Shown here one piece after another: positions 47,766-59,573 of a stretch of 64,000 nucleotides of DNA. The DNA is taken from the NCBI GenBank assembly GCA_949130495.1, contig OX422207.1, forward strand, positions 787,576,384-787,640,383, given 5' to 3'. Position numbers and translations under genes: made by a program. The stretch comes from Sambucus nigra (Eukaryota > Streptophyta > Magnoliopsida > Dipsacales > Adoxaceae). Each line of letters begins with the position of its first letter. Positions within the stretch are counted from its first letter, which is position 1. A model generated the notes under the pieces. The model was not told the origin of the DNA. It worked only from the letters and a program-made list of their open reading frames with translations, and did not search any database.

Positions 47766-48107
47766 AATGACTAACTCACCGTAAAGATTGAGATTAGCCT
47801 CTCCAAACTCTTCACCTGTAACTCTTCAGCTGCAACTCTTGGCAAACTCTACAGCTCTCTTGTCCTCTTACAGATTGAGATTGTGTGCAAATATGTATAA
47901 AGTACATATGTTAGGTTGTACTGCAGCCGGGCTAGAGATTGTAAGTCCCAAAGATTTTAAGGTCACATGGATCAATCCTCCGTGGCTGATTCTAAGCTTT
48001 GGATCCAAATCCATCAGATTTAATCCGAGCCACCAGTTGATAAAGACCAAATCCATAAGATTTAATCTGAACCATTAGTTGGGGGAGACCAAAACCCCCT
48101 CCTCTTT

Positions 48108-48110
<3 letters not shown>
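47766..48110. other. 5' region of Helitron B with a short direct duplication
   Basis: On the minus strand GATTAAATC(T/A)-ATGGATTTGG occurs twice (about 48000-48025 and 48045-48070). No gene seen. The sequence next to the TA tract (AATAAAAGAGGAGGGGG on the minus strand) resembles the other Helitron 5' ends. Confidence 0.45.

Positions 48111-48196
<86 letters not shown>
48110..48196. repeat. (TA)n tract between Helitrons B and C
   Basis: About 87 bases of TA repeats at the 5' edge of Helitron B, followed within 13 bases by the CTAG terminus of the next element. Confidence 0.95.
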
Positions 48197-48205
<9 letters not shown>

Positions 48206-48208
48206 ATA

Positions 48209-51200
48209 CTAGGATGTACCCATGTCTATGGAACGACAATAAATTTGTTTTCATGATATTTTGTACTCGTGCTAATTTATTCTAGTGATATTTTGTACCC
48301 GTGTTGATGGCATGACGATAAATTTATTCCCGTGATAAATTTGTTCCCGTGTCACCAATAGTGCAAATATAAATATTGTTGGTCATCCCATGGTACACTT
48401 GTGGCATGGTTACAATTTTAATCCGGTGCATTTGTGTCTTAGGAACATCTAGTATAGATTTGCTATTAGTTTTTTTATATAATACATTTCAAACTTTACT
48501 GAACCAAATTTTATAAACTTTACTGACATTAAGAGTTGCCCTTGTAATCTGATAACATTGGTGTGTCACCCTTTCAAACTTTACTAGATAAAAAGGGAAA
48601 TGTCTAACCTGCAAAATCAATGCCAAAACTTTGTTCGATGTGAAATAATTATCATTTTTACCAACTAAACTAAATGAGGGCGAATAATAGTTTTAAACTC
48701 AAAGGTAAATAAATTTTATTGAAAAATTTATTCTGGAAAGACCATAAAATCTAAATAATTTGATAAGACCATAACATATTAGTTGAGTACTCTAACCTTT
48801 AATACATTTACCAAGATATGATTCAAAGAATTAAATAAAAAGACCAATCTTATCAAGTATTAAAATATGTAACCAAGTAAATTTTTTTTGAAATCCCATA
48901 GCTGTCTAGTATAGTAAAACATAAAGGTTGAATCCTGAATCATTCACCGCAACATAAAGAATGAGTAATTAAAGTCGTCAACGGGACCCAATTCATATAT
49001 AATATTTGTTCCAAAAGATGTCGAGGTTACTTTAGTTGCATGCCATTTCAATTCCAAAGCTTACTTTAGTTGTCAAAGTGACCCAAGTCATATATATTTC
49101 CTAAATATTAAATAAGTTTTATATAATTAAAAATATGTCTTAATTTCAATTACTAATCTTACTTTGGTTGTATTCCATTTCAATTACCAAACTCACACAA
49201 ACTTATCTAGAGTCCATTTAAATTACCAAGCTTACTTTTCAGTTTAGCACCATTTAAACTAATTGTTTAATTTTTAGGTATAGTATAATCTTACATGTGA
49301 TTTGTACGAACTGTATAAAAACTATGAGATCTGCTATAGGCTATCCTTTAGATTTTCAAAGACAATCATATCCTCAAGGGATTTTGTCCCACTTTAGCCT
49401 TAAAATCATTGAACCTACTTGGAGTATTCTAATGGGCGGTTTTTTGAAGCTTGAGTTGGATTTAATGTTTACTTGCCAACTGCAAATAAACATGGAGCCT
49501 CATTAAATTCCTTGCCCAATATTTGTATTTTTATTAAAATGTTTGAAAATAAAATTTGAGCCAATAATATTAATAAATTAAAAAGAATATTCCAAAAAAA
49601 AGCAAAAACCATGGGACCAATGAAAAGAAGTAAGCATGCATATTAAAAATATTGATGAATTGAACTTTTGTAGGAATTGTGTTTTTCAACACAAATGCAC
49701 ACCGCATAAATTAATATATAGATTATGCACTTTTAGGACTTAAAATAATATTTATTATGGATATAGGAAAACAAACATTTCGTTTTCATTTTTAGTCCAT
49801 ATTTTTAAATTATCGACTCACGTGGCTTGCTGTGTTTGGTTGACGTTTTATGGCCATGGGTCCGCATCAATGGCTTTATTAAAAAATAAGGACTAAAATT
49901 ATAAATAAATTGTTTGCTATCCTATTTCCAGAGTACATATTCATATAACAATAGGTACTAAATTTACAAAGCCCCATTAATATATCTCACATGACATAGA
50001 AAGAGAGAAATTTAATAGTACATGGCAGTCAAATAGAGTTTTTTGAGTTGAATATATTAGATCTCACATTTATTTCCTTTTCTCAAAGGAGTAATAAAAA
50101 TTTCGACCAATCCAATCCAAACAGTAAATCAAACCAAAGAGCAACCAATAATCTCAAAAGATACCCATTTAGGCTCAAACACAGCATAGCATCACAAGAA
50201 CATAGATAACATCAATATCCAATGAATAGATGGGAATGGAACATTAGACTACATGCCACAACCCAGTTTATAAACATAAATGACTTTTCAATATAGTCTA
50301 AATCTATGCTAAATAGGACCTACAAAACCAAAGGGAGCTCTCCATTTTAATCTACACCAAACAGTACCAAATATTTGACAAAAGCGTTAACCATCCCTAC
50401 TTATACACAAAATGAACTCTATTTTTAAGAAAAATCAAAATTAAGGCATCCCAATATGCCTACTAAGATTGCAACGAAACCTACATCCAGAAGCACCAAA
50501 GGCATGTTCACATATGAATGTAAATTCTTTCGTGTGTAAACACCATTTGGCTTCAATGCTCAAGCGAATTCCATGTCACTATCTTGGGTCTCATCTGCGC
50601 TAGCAAATGTAGAAGAATGCTTCTATGTAGATATTTCAACCAGAATATTAGGACAGACAAATAACTGAACCAGTTAACTATACCTCAAAATTAAATATAT
50701 TACCATTAAATAATTATTATCGTGATTTAAAAAATGTAGACATATGTTGATGCCTCCATTTTAAATTCACGAGGGCTCATAAGTAGAGAGTACTTCTGAA
50801 TATTGCAAATCTTCGAGATAAACAAAATCAAAGTTAGTTCATGAAACAAAACAAAAAACTAAACACAAAAACATCTACTGAAAGTTATCTTAGTTTATAA
50901 AAAAATGAAACCCAAACACTAAAACCAAATCTACCATACAAATACACTTAGTACCAGAAATGTGCATAGTAGGAACAAACAAATACGTAGAGAAAAAATT
51001 ATAGATTTTATAAAAAAAATATAGAAGAAATAAATAATTATAGATTTTTATCAAAAACCTAGAAAACAAATATGCATTTCAAAACCCACTCTGCACAAAT
51101 TTAAAACAATCACTGGAAAATGACCAAACATCCTTCGTTACATTTACCATAACCAAATGAACAACCCTAACCAAATGAGTTTCATTTACCCGAACCAAAC

Positions 51201-51990
51201 AACCCAAAAGAACAACTCGAGACCTAAAAAATCTGACTAGCCATAAAGCGGTAAAACTACCTGCAACTGTAACAAAAAAAAACATTAAATATGTGGACAC
51301 GAGAAACTCAAATATTCTCCAAGATATCTGAGATCCAAGCTAGAACCTATAACTTTTTTTAATGGATCCAATCTCAGATCCAAGACGAGATCTGTAACAC
51401 AAAACCAAAACCAAACTTTCTTTTTTAATAAGTGAGAACAGATGTACAATTATAATCGAACCCAAAAACTATTGTAGACATGCTGTCTAATCGAACCCAA
51501 TAAAAGGAAACCCAGTGTGCATGTGTTATGTTTACCTTCTGTTTATATCCTTTAAGGATTCATGATCAGAGAATAAAATGAACTCTTATTATACCAAATA
51601 ATGTTGCCAATGTTTAAAGATTTCACAATGGCTTTAAACATTAAGGATATATGTAACTTTCTTTTTAATGGGTCTTATGAATAGAGGGAGAGTCAAATAC
51701 TTTGGCATCGTTTGTGCAAAGAGCCATATACGTCTCGTCTCTCTTTTGTGTATCTCAAGAAAATGGAGGGAGAGCACGCCCAATCTGACATATTGAAGAG
51801 AGAGAGCGAGAGAGAGCACGCGTACCAATTAAATCGAGAGAGGGATTACATGATATACGCCTCATCGTAGTTAGTCCTTTGATTTAATCTCAGTCGCGAC
51901 TTAACTTTTACAAACATAAGATACAAACACCAAAGATTTCATCCCAACCGTCAGTTAGCGTATATAAAAAAGCCCTCATTCTTTATATAT
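48209..51990 (-). mobile_element. Helitron C (non-autonomous)
   Basis: The 3' end on the minus strand is CTAG (48209-48212) preceded by GGTACATC and a decayed version of the Helitron B hairpin. A further partial copy of that terminal sequence lies at 48289-48345. The 5' end at about 51985 reads TATATATATAAAGAATGAGG on the minus strand, parallel to the 5' end of Helitron A. The 3.8-kb interior has no Rep or helicase. One short splice-bounded segment near 50560-50610 on the minus strand could be a terminal exon but is too short to identify. Otherwise no gene is seen. Confidence 0.6.
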
Positions 51991-52310
51991 ATATATAATG
52001 TTTCTATGTCCTTAATAAATCATGTAACCATTAAATTCAATACTCTGGACTTGGTTGTGGGTTAGAGCGATATTAGTTTTTTGCGCGAGGATTTACACTA
52101 TAAATTCTTATAAGTTTCTTGTCACTGATTATATGATGTTTCTTGTGATTGATTGTATTTCTTTCATTGTTAATAATCGCATGCATGAAATTTGGACTAA
52201 ATAATTTTATTTCATAAAATAAAAAATTTATTCATGTTATAAAGGATTTAACTTCCTTGACATTGTAATCAATTAATTGGAATTGGACCCTTAGGCTCAT
52301 ACATATCACA
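51991..52310 (+). repeat. 5' LTR of the Copia-like element, second part
   Basis: Collinear with about 60528-60826 (shared TGCATGAAATTTG-ACTAAATAATT, AAAGGATTTAA and CTTAGGC-CATA). It ends near CA at about 52310, followed by the primer-site-like TGTATCA (52315-52321). Confidence 0.7.
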
Positions 52311-52439
52311 AAAATGTATCAAATTGGCCTTTTAATATTAATCTGAATGCTATGTTTATTGAGGGTCGATTGATCAAGCATTAACCTATTTTTAATAGTA
52401 GCAACTAAGCGTACTAGAAGGTGCGTATGACCTTTTTCC

Positions 52440-53573
52440 TTATGTCCCAAAAAGAGAGGGTGTAGTTAGTCGTCGTTAGGGGTGGAAATGCCCAACCACT
52501 CAGATATCAAAAATCATTTTGCCTAAACTTGAGGAGTATTGGTCATATAATGAACATAGGCTAGTTAACTTCAACTCCCCAGAGTTTCATGCAATTTTCT
52601 TTGGTGTCACCTAATAATATTTATGTTGGATCTTAAAGTGTACTACGTCTAAGGAGGTGTGGGGTATTTTACAGATCACCAATAAGGATAACAATACCAT
52701 TAGGGTCTTTAAGCTCCAATAACTTGCCACTCTATTTTATTTGTTGAAGATGCTAAAAAATGATAACATTGATGAGTTCTATGAAAAATATTCGACATCA
52801 TTAACTGTCATTTTTTTTAAGTGAGAAGATCTAGACTTTATGGTCATTAAGAAAATACTTAGGTCACTACCACCTAGGTTCCTTCCCCACATCTCAACCA
52901 TTAATGTGTAGATAGAATACATAGCATGAAGGTGGAAGAGCTCATATGATGTATTATAACCTTTAAGTACGAAAATAGTCCAACGGAGCAGGAGGGCATT
53001 ATTTTCAAAGCCCAAAAGGCACAATTTTTCAATTCTGACATGACGTGACTGGTGATAAAAATAAATATTTGACCAAATTATCCGAGATGTTGATGAAAAT
53101 TCTCAAACGTAATAAATTTTATATTCCTAAAAGGTTTGAGAAAAGTAGTGCAATAAGGTTAGATCTTTAAGGAACTAAATAATGAAAAAGCGGGAAACTG
53201 AAAAAGATTATGGGAGATGCTTCGACCATCAAATCTTTGGTCACAAGTCATTTTTGAGTCCCACTAGAACAAGGAGTAAGGGAAAGAAAAATACTAATGC
53301 CACTCCTATTTGTAGTGACTCGGGATCCACGAGTAAGTCTATAGTTGAATGCAATTTCACTGTGTTCACCACTATCCAGGATATGTCTATTCCTAGCTCT
53401 TACCTTGATAAATAAAAGGTCTAAGATAATAGGGTAGAATCCGAATCCAAAAGATTTTTATGTTCTTACTATGTCCCTCAAATCAGAGAAAGAGAGTCCT
53501 AGGATCCTACATAATATTTAGAAGTGTGAAGAGGAGATTTTTATCGTAAAGTAAAGTGAAGCACTTGTGAGAC
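52440..53573 (+). pseudogene. Copia-type gag remnant, copy 1
   Basis: Decayed reading of a UBN2-type gag: segments VWGILQITN, NIDEFYEKYSTS, KKILRSLPPRFLPHIS and a degenerate zinc knuckle region (CFDHQIFGHKSF near 53220). These are typical of Copia gag (capsid/nucleocapsid). Several stops are present. It ends abruptly at about 53573, where the CACTA scrap begins. Confidence 0.75.
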
Positions 53574-53574
53574 A

Positions 53575-53735
53575 AGTGGCATAGTAAGAACATGACAAAC
53601 ACATTACCATTCCTACAATGTGCACATGAACACGGGAAATTTTCATCATTAAGACATCTCTTTGCAAATTTTATAAACTTATTAGCCCTTCTACGATACT
53701 CATCCCCTAGTATATTTGTCTCACCCATCCACTAT
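53575..53735 (-). pseudogene. CACTA transposase-associated domain fragment
   Basis: On the minus strand the segment with DEYRRRANKFIKFAKRCL and CSCAHCRNGN matches the N-terminal transposase-associated domain of plant CACTA (En/Spm) elements, which carries a C-x-C-x2-C metal-binding pattern. It is truncated after about 50 residues and has no downstream transposase. Confidence 0.65.
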
Positions 53736-54031
53736 CTGTAAAGAGGATATCCCATCACAGCTACTATAAACACTCACCTATTATCGTTAAAAAGCATATA
53801 TTCATGAATTAATATCAACAAAAGTGTGACAAAATCAAGAACCCTGGGTTAGATACTACAATACCTAGTGCCTTTGAACAAAAAACTGAATTGCACTAGT
53901 GCTAGAGAGGAAAGAAAGAATAAAAAGATCTCATTATTTCTAGTCCAATTACATTCTTTCCATTTTTTTCATTACTATTCTCCTTTCTCATAAAAAGGGA
54001 CTTTAAAAAAAGTAAAGGATTACTTCTTCTT

Positions 54032-54288
54032 GATAGTCGATTGGGACGTGGGCATATGGGTCTTTATGACACAATCAATAATTCAATTCATTTTCAACTA
54101 GGTAATGCTCTAGCTTCTTTAGGGGTTATTACTTTTTTGGAAGCCCAACTTATGTACTCTTTAACTTCTTATGCATTCATAGTACAAGACTTTACTACTC
54201 AAGTTACATTATATACTCATCACCAATACATCGTAGGATTCATCATGACAGGAGCTTTTGGAGCCATATTTTTCATTAAAGATTACAA
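54032..54288 (+). pseudogene. psaB: Plastid psaB fragment
   Basis: An 85-residue segment with [30 protein letters not shown] and [19 protein letters not shown] matches the middle of photosystem I subunit PsaB. Differences include loss of the usual AH pair after GAF and several substitutions. No psaB start or end is present. At about 54288 the frame passes without a stop into sequence of a different plastid gene. It is a transferred fragment, not a gene. Confidence 0.85.
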
Positions 54289-54500
54289 TCGAGAATTAAC
54301 TCCTATAGAATTAATTAAAAGGGGGTAATTTAGTATCGAACATGTTCGTCTATCTATAAAACATGATGGAAAATTTATTATGTATCAAACCATAGGTATT
54401 TCATTGGCTCATAAGAGTAAGCACCAAAGTAAACAAAGATACCGAGAACAAAGATATGTTGATAAGAATAATTTTGATGAATCCACAAGAAGATCAAATC
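54289..54500 (+). pseudogene. ycf1: Plastid ycf1 (tic214) fragment
   Basis: Reads [12 protein letters not shown], one stop at 54326-54328, then [20 protein letters not shown] and [18 protein letters not shown], which resemble the C-terminal part of the plastid Ycf1/Tic214 protein. It is fused in frame to the psaB piece although the two genes are far apart in plastid genomes. Identification is from memory of the family. Confidence 0.6.
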
Positions 54501-54646
54501 GAAGCAATTGGATGTCCAACTCAGACCTCAGGCCTATATAACATGCTCGATCAATAGAAATACTCGCACACTCCACCTTTGTCATATTTTAGATACATCA
54601 CACTAGATAGATATCATATTCATGTAATACGATTCACTTTCAAGAT

Positions 54647-54727
54647 GCCTTGGTGGTGAAATGGTAGAAACGCGAGACTCAAAATATCGTGCTCAAGAAA
54701 CTAGAGGTTCGAGTCCTCTTCAAGGCA
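54647..54727 (+). pseudogene. trnL-CAA: Plastid-derived tRNA-Leu (CAA), mutated
   Basis: 81 nt with the plastid trnL-CAA acceptor stem (GCCTTGG/CAAGGC), D-arm TGGTGAAATGGTAGA and T-arm GGTTCGAGTCC. The anticodon loop CTCAAAA is kept, but the anticodon stem reads GAGA opposite TATC (one mismatch) and the variable arm differs. Flanks on both sides (about 54560-54805) also look plastid-derived. Plastid tRNAs in the nucleus are normally silent. Confidence 0.85.
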
Positions 54728-54862
54728 CAATATTGAAAATGCTCAGTGAGTGAGCAATTCAATAAGGGAGATCAAATCGAATTGGCATATAAACATGTTC
54801 GGTTTTGATGTTTCAAATTTTCAATTAACTAGTGCATTTGAACAAAAAAATAAACTAGTGCA

Positions 54863-56060
54863 TGAGATTTGAATCCGCCTAAACAACATGTCAATATATC
54901 AAATAAACGATTGAAACCCTAATAACCACTTGAAGAATCTACCTTCTACTTATCACACAAACTAGTGCATGAGATTTTACTTAAGTCTCACTCGGACATT
55001 TTTTAATTTGGGATCACCCGATTGGCATTTAATCACAATTTTCTTTTTGGTAATTTGGATGTATAATCTCTAAATTGGACCATTAATTAACACGATAAAA
55101 TAATAACAATACCATATCCTATTAATTATTTAAATATAAGAAGAAATAAAAAGGTAAACAATTAAAGTAACTTTGGAATAAATATGAATCAACCCCACAT
55201 TAACAAAAATATAATTGATATATATTTTTCAATTGTGTCTTAAAATTTTAGGTGATATACTTAAATCACTCCAAAAAATTAGTAAGCCCATTGACAAAAA
55301 ACACGGGCATATTGATTCTGCTTTTATACTAATCATACCATAGCTCACCATAATTCTAAATTTTAGAGGAGTGTAGTCTCCCATGGGGAAAATTCATGCC
55401 AAAATTAAAGTATCAAGTTAGAAATCAAGTGGACCAATACAATATCATCTTATGTGATAATAATTTGAGCAAGTACACTCATGATTTAATTTGAAAAACA
55501 CCATCACTCCATTCCTACCATAAGTTTCAGTGAAAAAAACTTGGGGAAATTCATTCAATCTTCAAAACCCAATATTCAACATCTGATGCAAAGAACCCAG
55601 GAAACTCAAAACCCAATATTCAACATACATTATTATGTCAATACAACCTTTTACAAATTAAATAAATTAAATAATCTATATATACATGTACGTATGTATG
55701 TATGTATGTATGTATGTATGTATGTATGTTTGTATGTATGTGTGTGTATGCATGTATTACCTTGTTTGAAACAGTGAAGAACCGGAGAAAGAATGCAGCA
55801 ATGGTGCAGATACGAGGTGATGGTGCGAGGTGAAAGGCAATGGTGGTCATGTGAGGCAACATACAAAAGTAGTGCAATGTGTTGGTGCGAGGAAAAGAGT
55901 TTTTGAGAGCGAGGGAGAGGGAATAACCAAATATTAAGACAGTAGGTGAGAAGAGGAAGGGTTTTCGATTTTGATTTGTTATCACGGTCGTGTCAGGGCC
56001 AAAGATCGCGATAAGAGCTCTGTGTTTTTTTCCAATGTTTTTAACCTAGACTACTCCTTA
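54863..56060. other. Insert between the two gag copies, no gene seen
   Basis: AT-rich sequence with a (GTAT)n microsatellite at 55688-55760. A G-rich, ATGGTG-repeating stretch (55780-55880) follows; its ORFs on the minus strand are composition artefacts. Confidence 0.45.
55688..55760. repeat. (GTAT)n microsatellite
   Basis: GTAT units with occasional TTGT and GTGT variants. Confidence 0.95.
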
Positions 56061-57880
56061 CGGGTGAAAGGTGACAAAAATCCTTTTTTGGTGTCGTGTC
56101 AACTATGAGAAATTGTTCTACCTAAACTTGAACAGTTATGATCATATAATGGACATAGGCTAGCTAACTTCAACTCCATGGGGTTTAATGAAAATTTTTT
56201 TGGTGTCACCCTGGAATAGTTCTGTTGGATCTTTAAGTGTACTACGTCCAAGAAAGTGTGGGGCATTTTACATATCACTAATGAGGGTACCAGCACCATT
56301 GGGGTCTCTAAGCTCCAATAACATTCCACTCGATATGAGTTATTGAAGATGCTAAAAAATGATAACTTTGACGAGTTTTATGAAAATATATTCGACATCA
56401 TGAACTCTCACTTTTTTAAGTGAGAAAATCCAGACTCTAGGGTCATTAAGAAAATCCTTAAGTCACTATCACATAGGTTACTTCCCCACGTCTCAGCCAT
56501 TAATGTCCTAGGTAGAAAATATAGCATGAATGTGGAAGATCTCATATGATATATTATAACCTTTAAGTTAGAAAATTGTCCACTCGAGCAGAAGGACATT
56601 ATTTTCAATGCCCAAAAGGAAGTCTTTCAATTTCAACAGGTAATAAAAATGAGGATTTGAGCAAATTAGTCGAGATATTGATGAAAATTCTCAAACGTGA
56701 TAAATTTTATATTCGTAAAAGGTTTGAGAAAAATGATGCCAATAAGATAAGATCTTAAAGGAACCAAAGAAAGATAAATCAGAAAATTAAAAAAGATTCT
56801 CGGAGATGCTCCAAATGTCAAATCTTTGGTCACTAGTCATTTCAGAGCCTCATTAAAATAAGGGGTAAGGGAAAGAAAAAGTTTAATTGCACTCCTATTT
56901 ATAGTGACTCGGGATCCACGAGTAAGTATTCAGTTGAAAGCAATTTCATTATGTTAACCACCATCCAGGATATATCTATTCCTAGTTTTACCCTTGAGAA
57001 ACACAAGGTTGAGGATAATAGTGTATAATCCGAATACAAAAGCTTCCATGTTCTTACTATGTCCCTTAAATCAGAGAAGGATAGTCTTAGGCTTCTACCT
57101 AAGCTTCATATGTGTGAAAATGAGATTTTTACCGTGAAGTAAGGTGAGGAACTTGTGAGACATTTTAAATATCTTGAAGCTACTATTGTTAATAATATTA
57201 AGTAAGGGAATGTTGAGCATGATTTTCTACACTATAAGCTTGCTATCTTAAATAAGTCTTTTATTAAGTCTTCTCGGACTCAAAGATTGCAAGAAGATGA
57301 GAATGTTAGGCTAAAGAAGGACCTTGAGGAGTAAAATATGGTGAAGGTTAACCTTGAAGAGAGATATAACAAGTTATGGAAGATAATCCTTACACCATCC
57401 CAATTATCGAAGGACATAACTCTATTTGACTGTGAACAATCAAAAAGATCAACTCCCCAAGTTGCATTGTCTTTGCCAAAAAGTCAAACATGACTCTTAC
57501 ACATACCACACCTACAAAGACTCCTAAACTTAAGAAGGTGAACACTCTAAGACCCTATATTTGCATCTATTGCCATAGGAAGGATAGACTTGGGGTCGAT
57601 CGGCATCTGTCAAAGGATTAGGAACATCATTAGAAATACTGATGATGTGAATAGAGCTATGAAGGTTTTATGTATGAATCCTAAGGATAAGTTACCTTAT
57701 AGGACTAGAACCAATTCGATTACCAAACCCCATGTTCCTATTGTTAGATATATTTGGGTTAGGAAATCCTACTTGGTTCCTCAATTGGTTGGTGGTCATG
57801 TCATTTATCATCATGTTCATTTAGATACGCATGACTCCAAAGTAGGTAGGGATTTTTCTCCTCATGAGTGAGTTATATTA
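56061..57880 (+). pseudogene. Copia-type gag remnant, copy 2
   Basis: From about 56101 to 57165 it parallels copy 1 (52505-53573) and then continues farther. It has a clearer zinc knuckle region (CSKCQIFGH near 56807), a Lys/Glu-rich coiled-coil stretch (57170-57380), and an end segment near 57760 with IWVRKSYLVPQ, the kind of sequence that precedes protease in Copia polyproteins. Protease, integrase and RT do not follow. Stops occur throughout. Confidence 0.7.
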
Positions 57881-59416
57881 TTCTCTCAATAGACTAGGCG
57901 CGCCTATTATTGATTCTCTTCCTAGTCTTGATATGAGTCTTACTCTAGTCTTTGATTGTTTCTAATTCATATTTATTTCTATCCTTAATTGTACGTGTAT
58001 CATTTTTCATAGTCATCGAAAAAATAACAAAAAGCACAAAAAAATTCTTAATTCATTTAACAATTTATTTTGGTTCTATAGATGGAAAAAAGATAATGTT
58101 TTTTTTAGTCATTTAAGAAAAAAGATATTTGTTTTGAGAAAATTTTAAGAAAATATAAAATTATTTTGTGTTTTGTGATTTTTTTAGCCATCCAATGTTG
58201 ATATGATTGATAACTTGGGGAACACTTCACACAATATATTTCCACATTCTTGTATTAGATTCTTAGGATGATGGGCTATGCATATTTTCATTAATCATTC
58301 AAATGACGTTCTCCGAGAGAAAATCATCTTGATTATGTTGTGGTCATTTCCATATCACACACACATATACACGAGTTAAGTAGGGTGATTTTTTTTAATT
58401 TCGATTCGATAAAATTTTGGCATACTATTTTGACTTAATCGGATCATGTTTTTTGTGCTAGATTTTTGGAATGTACTTATAAAGACCATTTCTTGTGAGC
58501 TTAATTAAAAATGATGAGAAACGTTTAGGCAAGTGCTAACAAAAAGGTTGTTAGAAATCATTGGCTAGAAACGTAAGTTTATGTGCTACTGAGGTAAAAG
58601 ACAATGAAATATCTATGCAAATGCATACTCTCAAAAATAAAAAATAAAATAAAAAAGCACATGTTTGAGGGAATCAAAATTTGAAGATTAATGGCTTTTC
58701 ACATTTTCTTCTCGTATGTGATGTTCTTTTTGCCTTATTTAACAGTGAGTGTAAGAGATTTATTTTAGGTCTTAATCGACATGAACCTGTGAACACTCAG
58801 TATTTTTTCAGTATGGTTGGCTTGTAATTATTGTCAAATATGGGTTACATCGAAGGGTTAGTGCATAACATAAGTGGGTATATTTAATTTTTATGAGTTT
58901 AGAGTTCATTACCATCCCATTAGATAACTTGTGTAGGGTTTCATTGATTTGGTGCTATCTTTCACTTATTAATTCACTTGTATTAAGTTCCGTTTATTTA
59001 TGTTTTGATCATGATGAGATATGAATATGATGTACTATATTTCTCCATGTTTTAAAATGTTCACATTTCCATGAGTTTATATCACTTATCTGATTAAAAA
59101 TATGCTATAGTTGATAATTCTTACTTAATTGTATTGATTTATGATATTTATGTTTTCGCTACTTCCTTTGTCTATTTGAGACAAAAAAGGGGGAACAAAT
59201 TTTGGGATTCATGGGGATTATAGGTTAAGAGGAGTAGTTTAGTTCATGCATGCCATTTTTTATTCATGTCAATTGATATATTCTATTGCATCCTTCTTAC
59301 TTCAAAATGTATGTGTTGAAGTGTGCGACAGATACATGGCTCGTGATGGGTTATTTTTTGTTGATAAAAGTTCCATACATTAGTATCGAGTCTTGTGATC
59401 ATTGTGACAGTTAAAT

Positions 59417-59493
<77 letters not shown>

Positions 59494-59573
59494 ATCCGGT
59501 GATTTTATTAGATCTTTTCCATTTTTTTAATTTATCCCAAAATAGCCAAAGGCGGGATCTATAATGACATGTT
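57881..59573 (+). other. Non-coding 3' interior of the Copia-like element
   Basis: No coding signal. The purine run AAAAAAGGGGGAA (about 59183-59195), after TTTGAGAC, is a likely polypurine tract, though nearly 400 bp from the LTR start. A (TA)n tract occupies about 59419-59490. Confidence 0.45.

Larger units (their letters stand above)
37578..48200 (-). mobile_element. Helitron B (autonomous type, gene inactivated)
   Basis: The 3' end on the minus strand is CTAG (37578-37581) preceded by an 8-nt spacer and the perfect hairpin CGTGCC-ATC-GGCACG (37590-37604), followed outside by T (37577), exactly the Helitron layout with insertion between A and T. The 5' end is at or near the (TA)n tract ending about 48196. 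The element carries a Rep-helicase gene whose 5' end reaches 45073 and whose 3' end is near 38420, plus long repeat-filled 5' sequence. Confidence 0.8.
53869..54862. repeat. Direct repeats flanking the plastid insert
   Basis: CTAGTGC(C/A)TTTGAACAAAAAA occurs at about 53869-53890 and about 54830-54850, on the two sides of the plastid-derived segment. CTAGTGCATGAGATTT then recurs at about 54855 and 54963. Confidence 0.6.

Noticed and set aside
50560..50610. Terminal exon of a captured gene in Helitron C
   Set aside because: Too short and readable in two frames; kept only as a remark under Helitron C.
54041..54328. Functional photosystem gene in the nucleus
   Set aside because: Partial psaB fused to ycf1 with missing ends and substitutions; a transferred fragment.
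54647..54727. Functional tRNA gene
   Set aside because: Anticodon stem mismatch, altered variable arm and plastid flanks indicate a pseudogene.
55638..55985. Minus-strand 115-aa ORF next to the GTAT repeat
   Set aside because: Half of it is translated microsatellite (repeated HTYIHT) and the rest has no recognisable domain.
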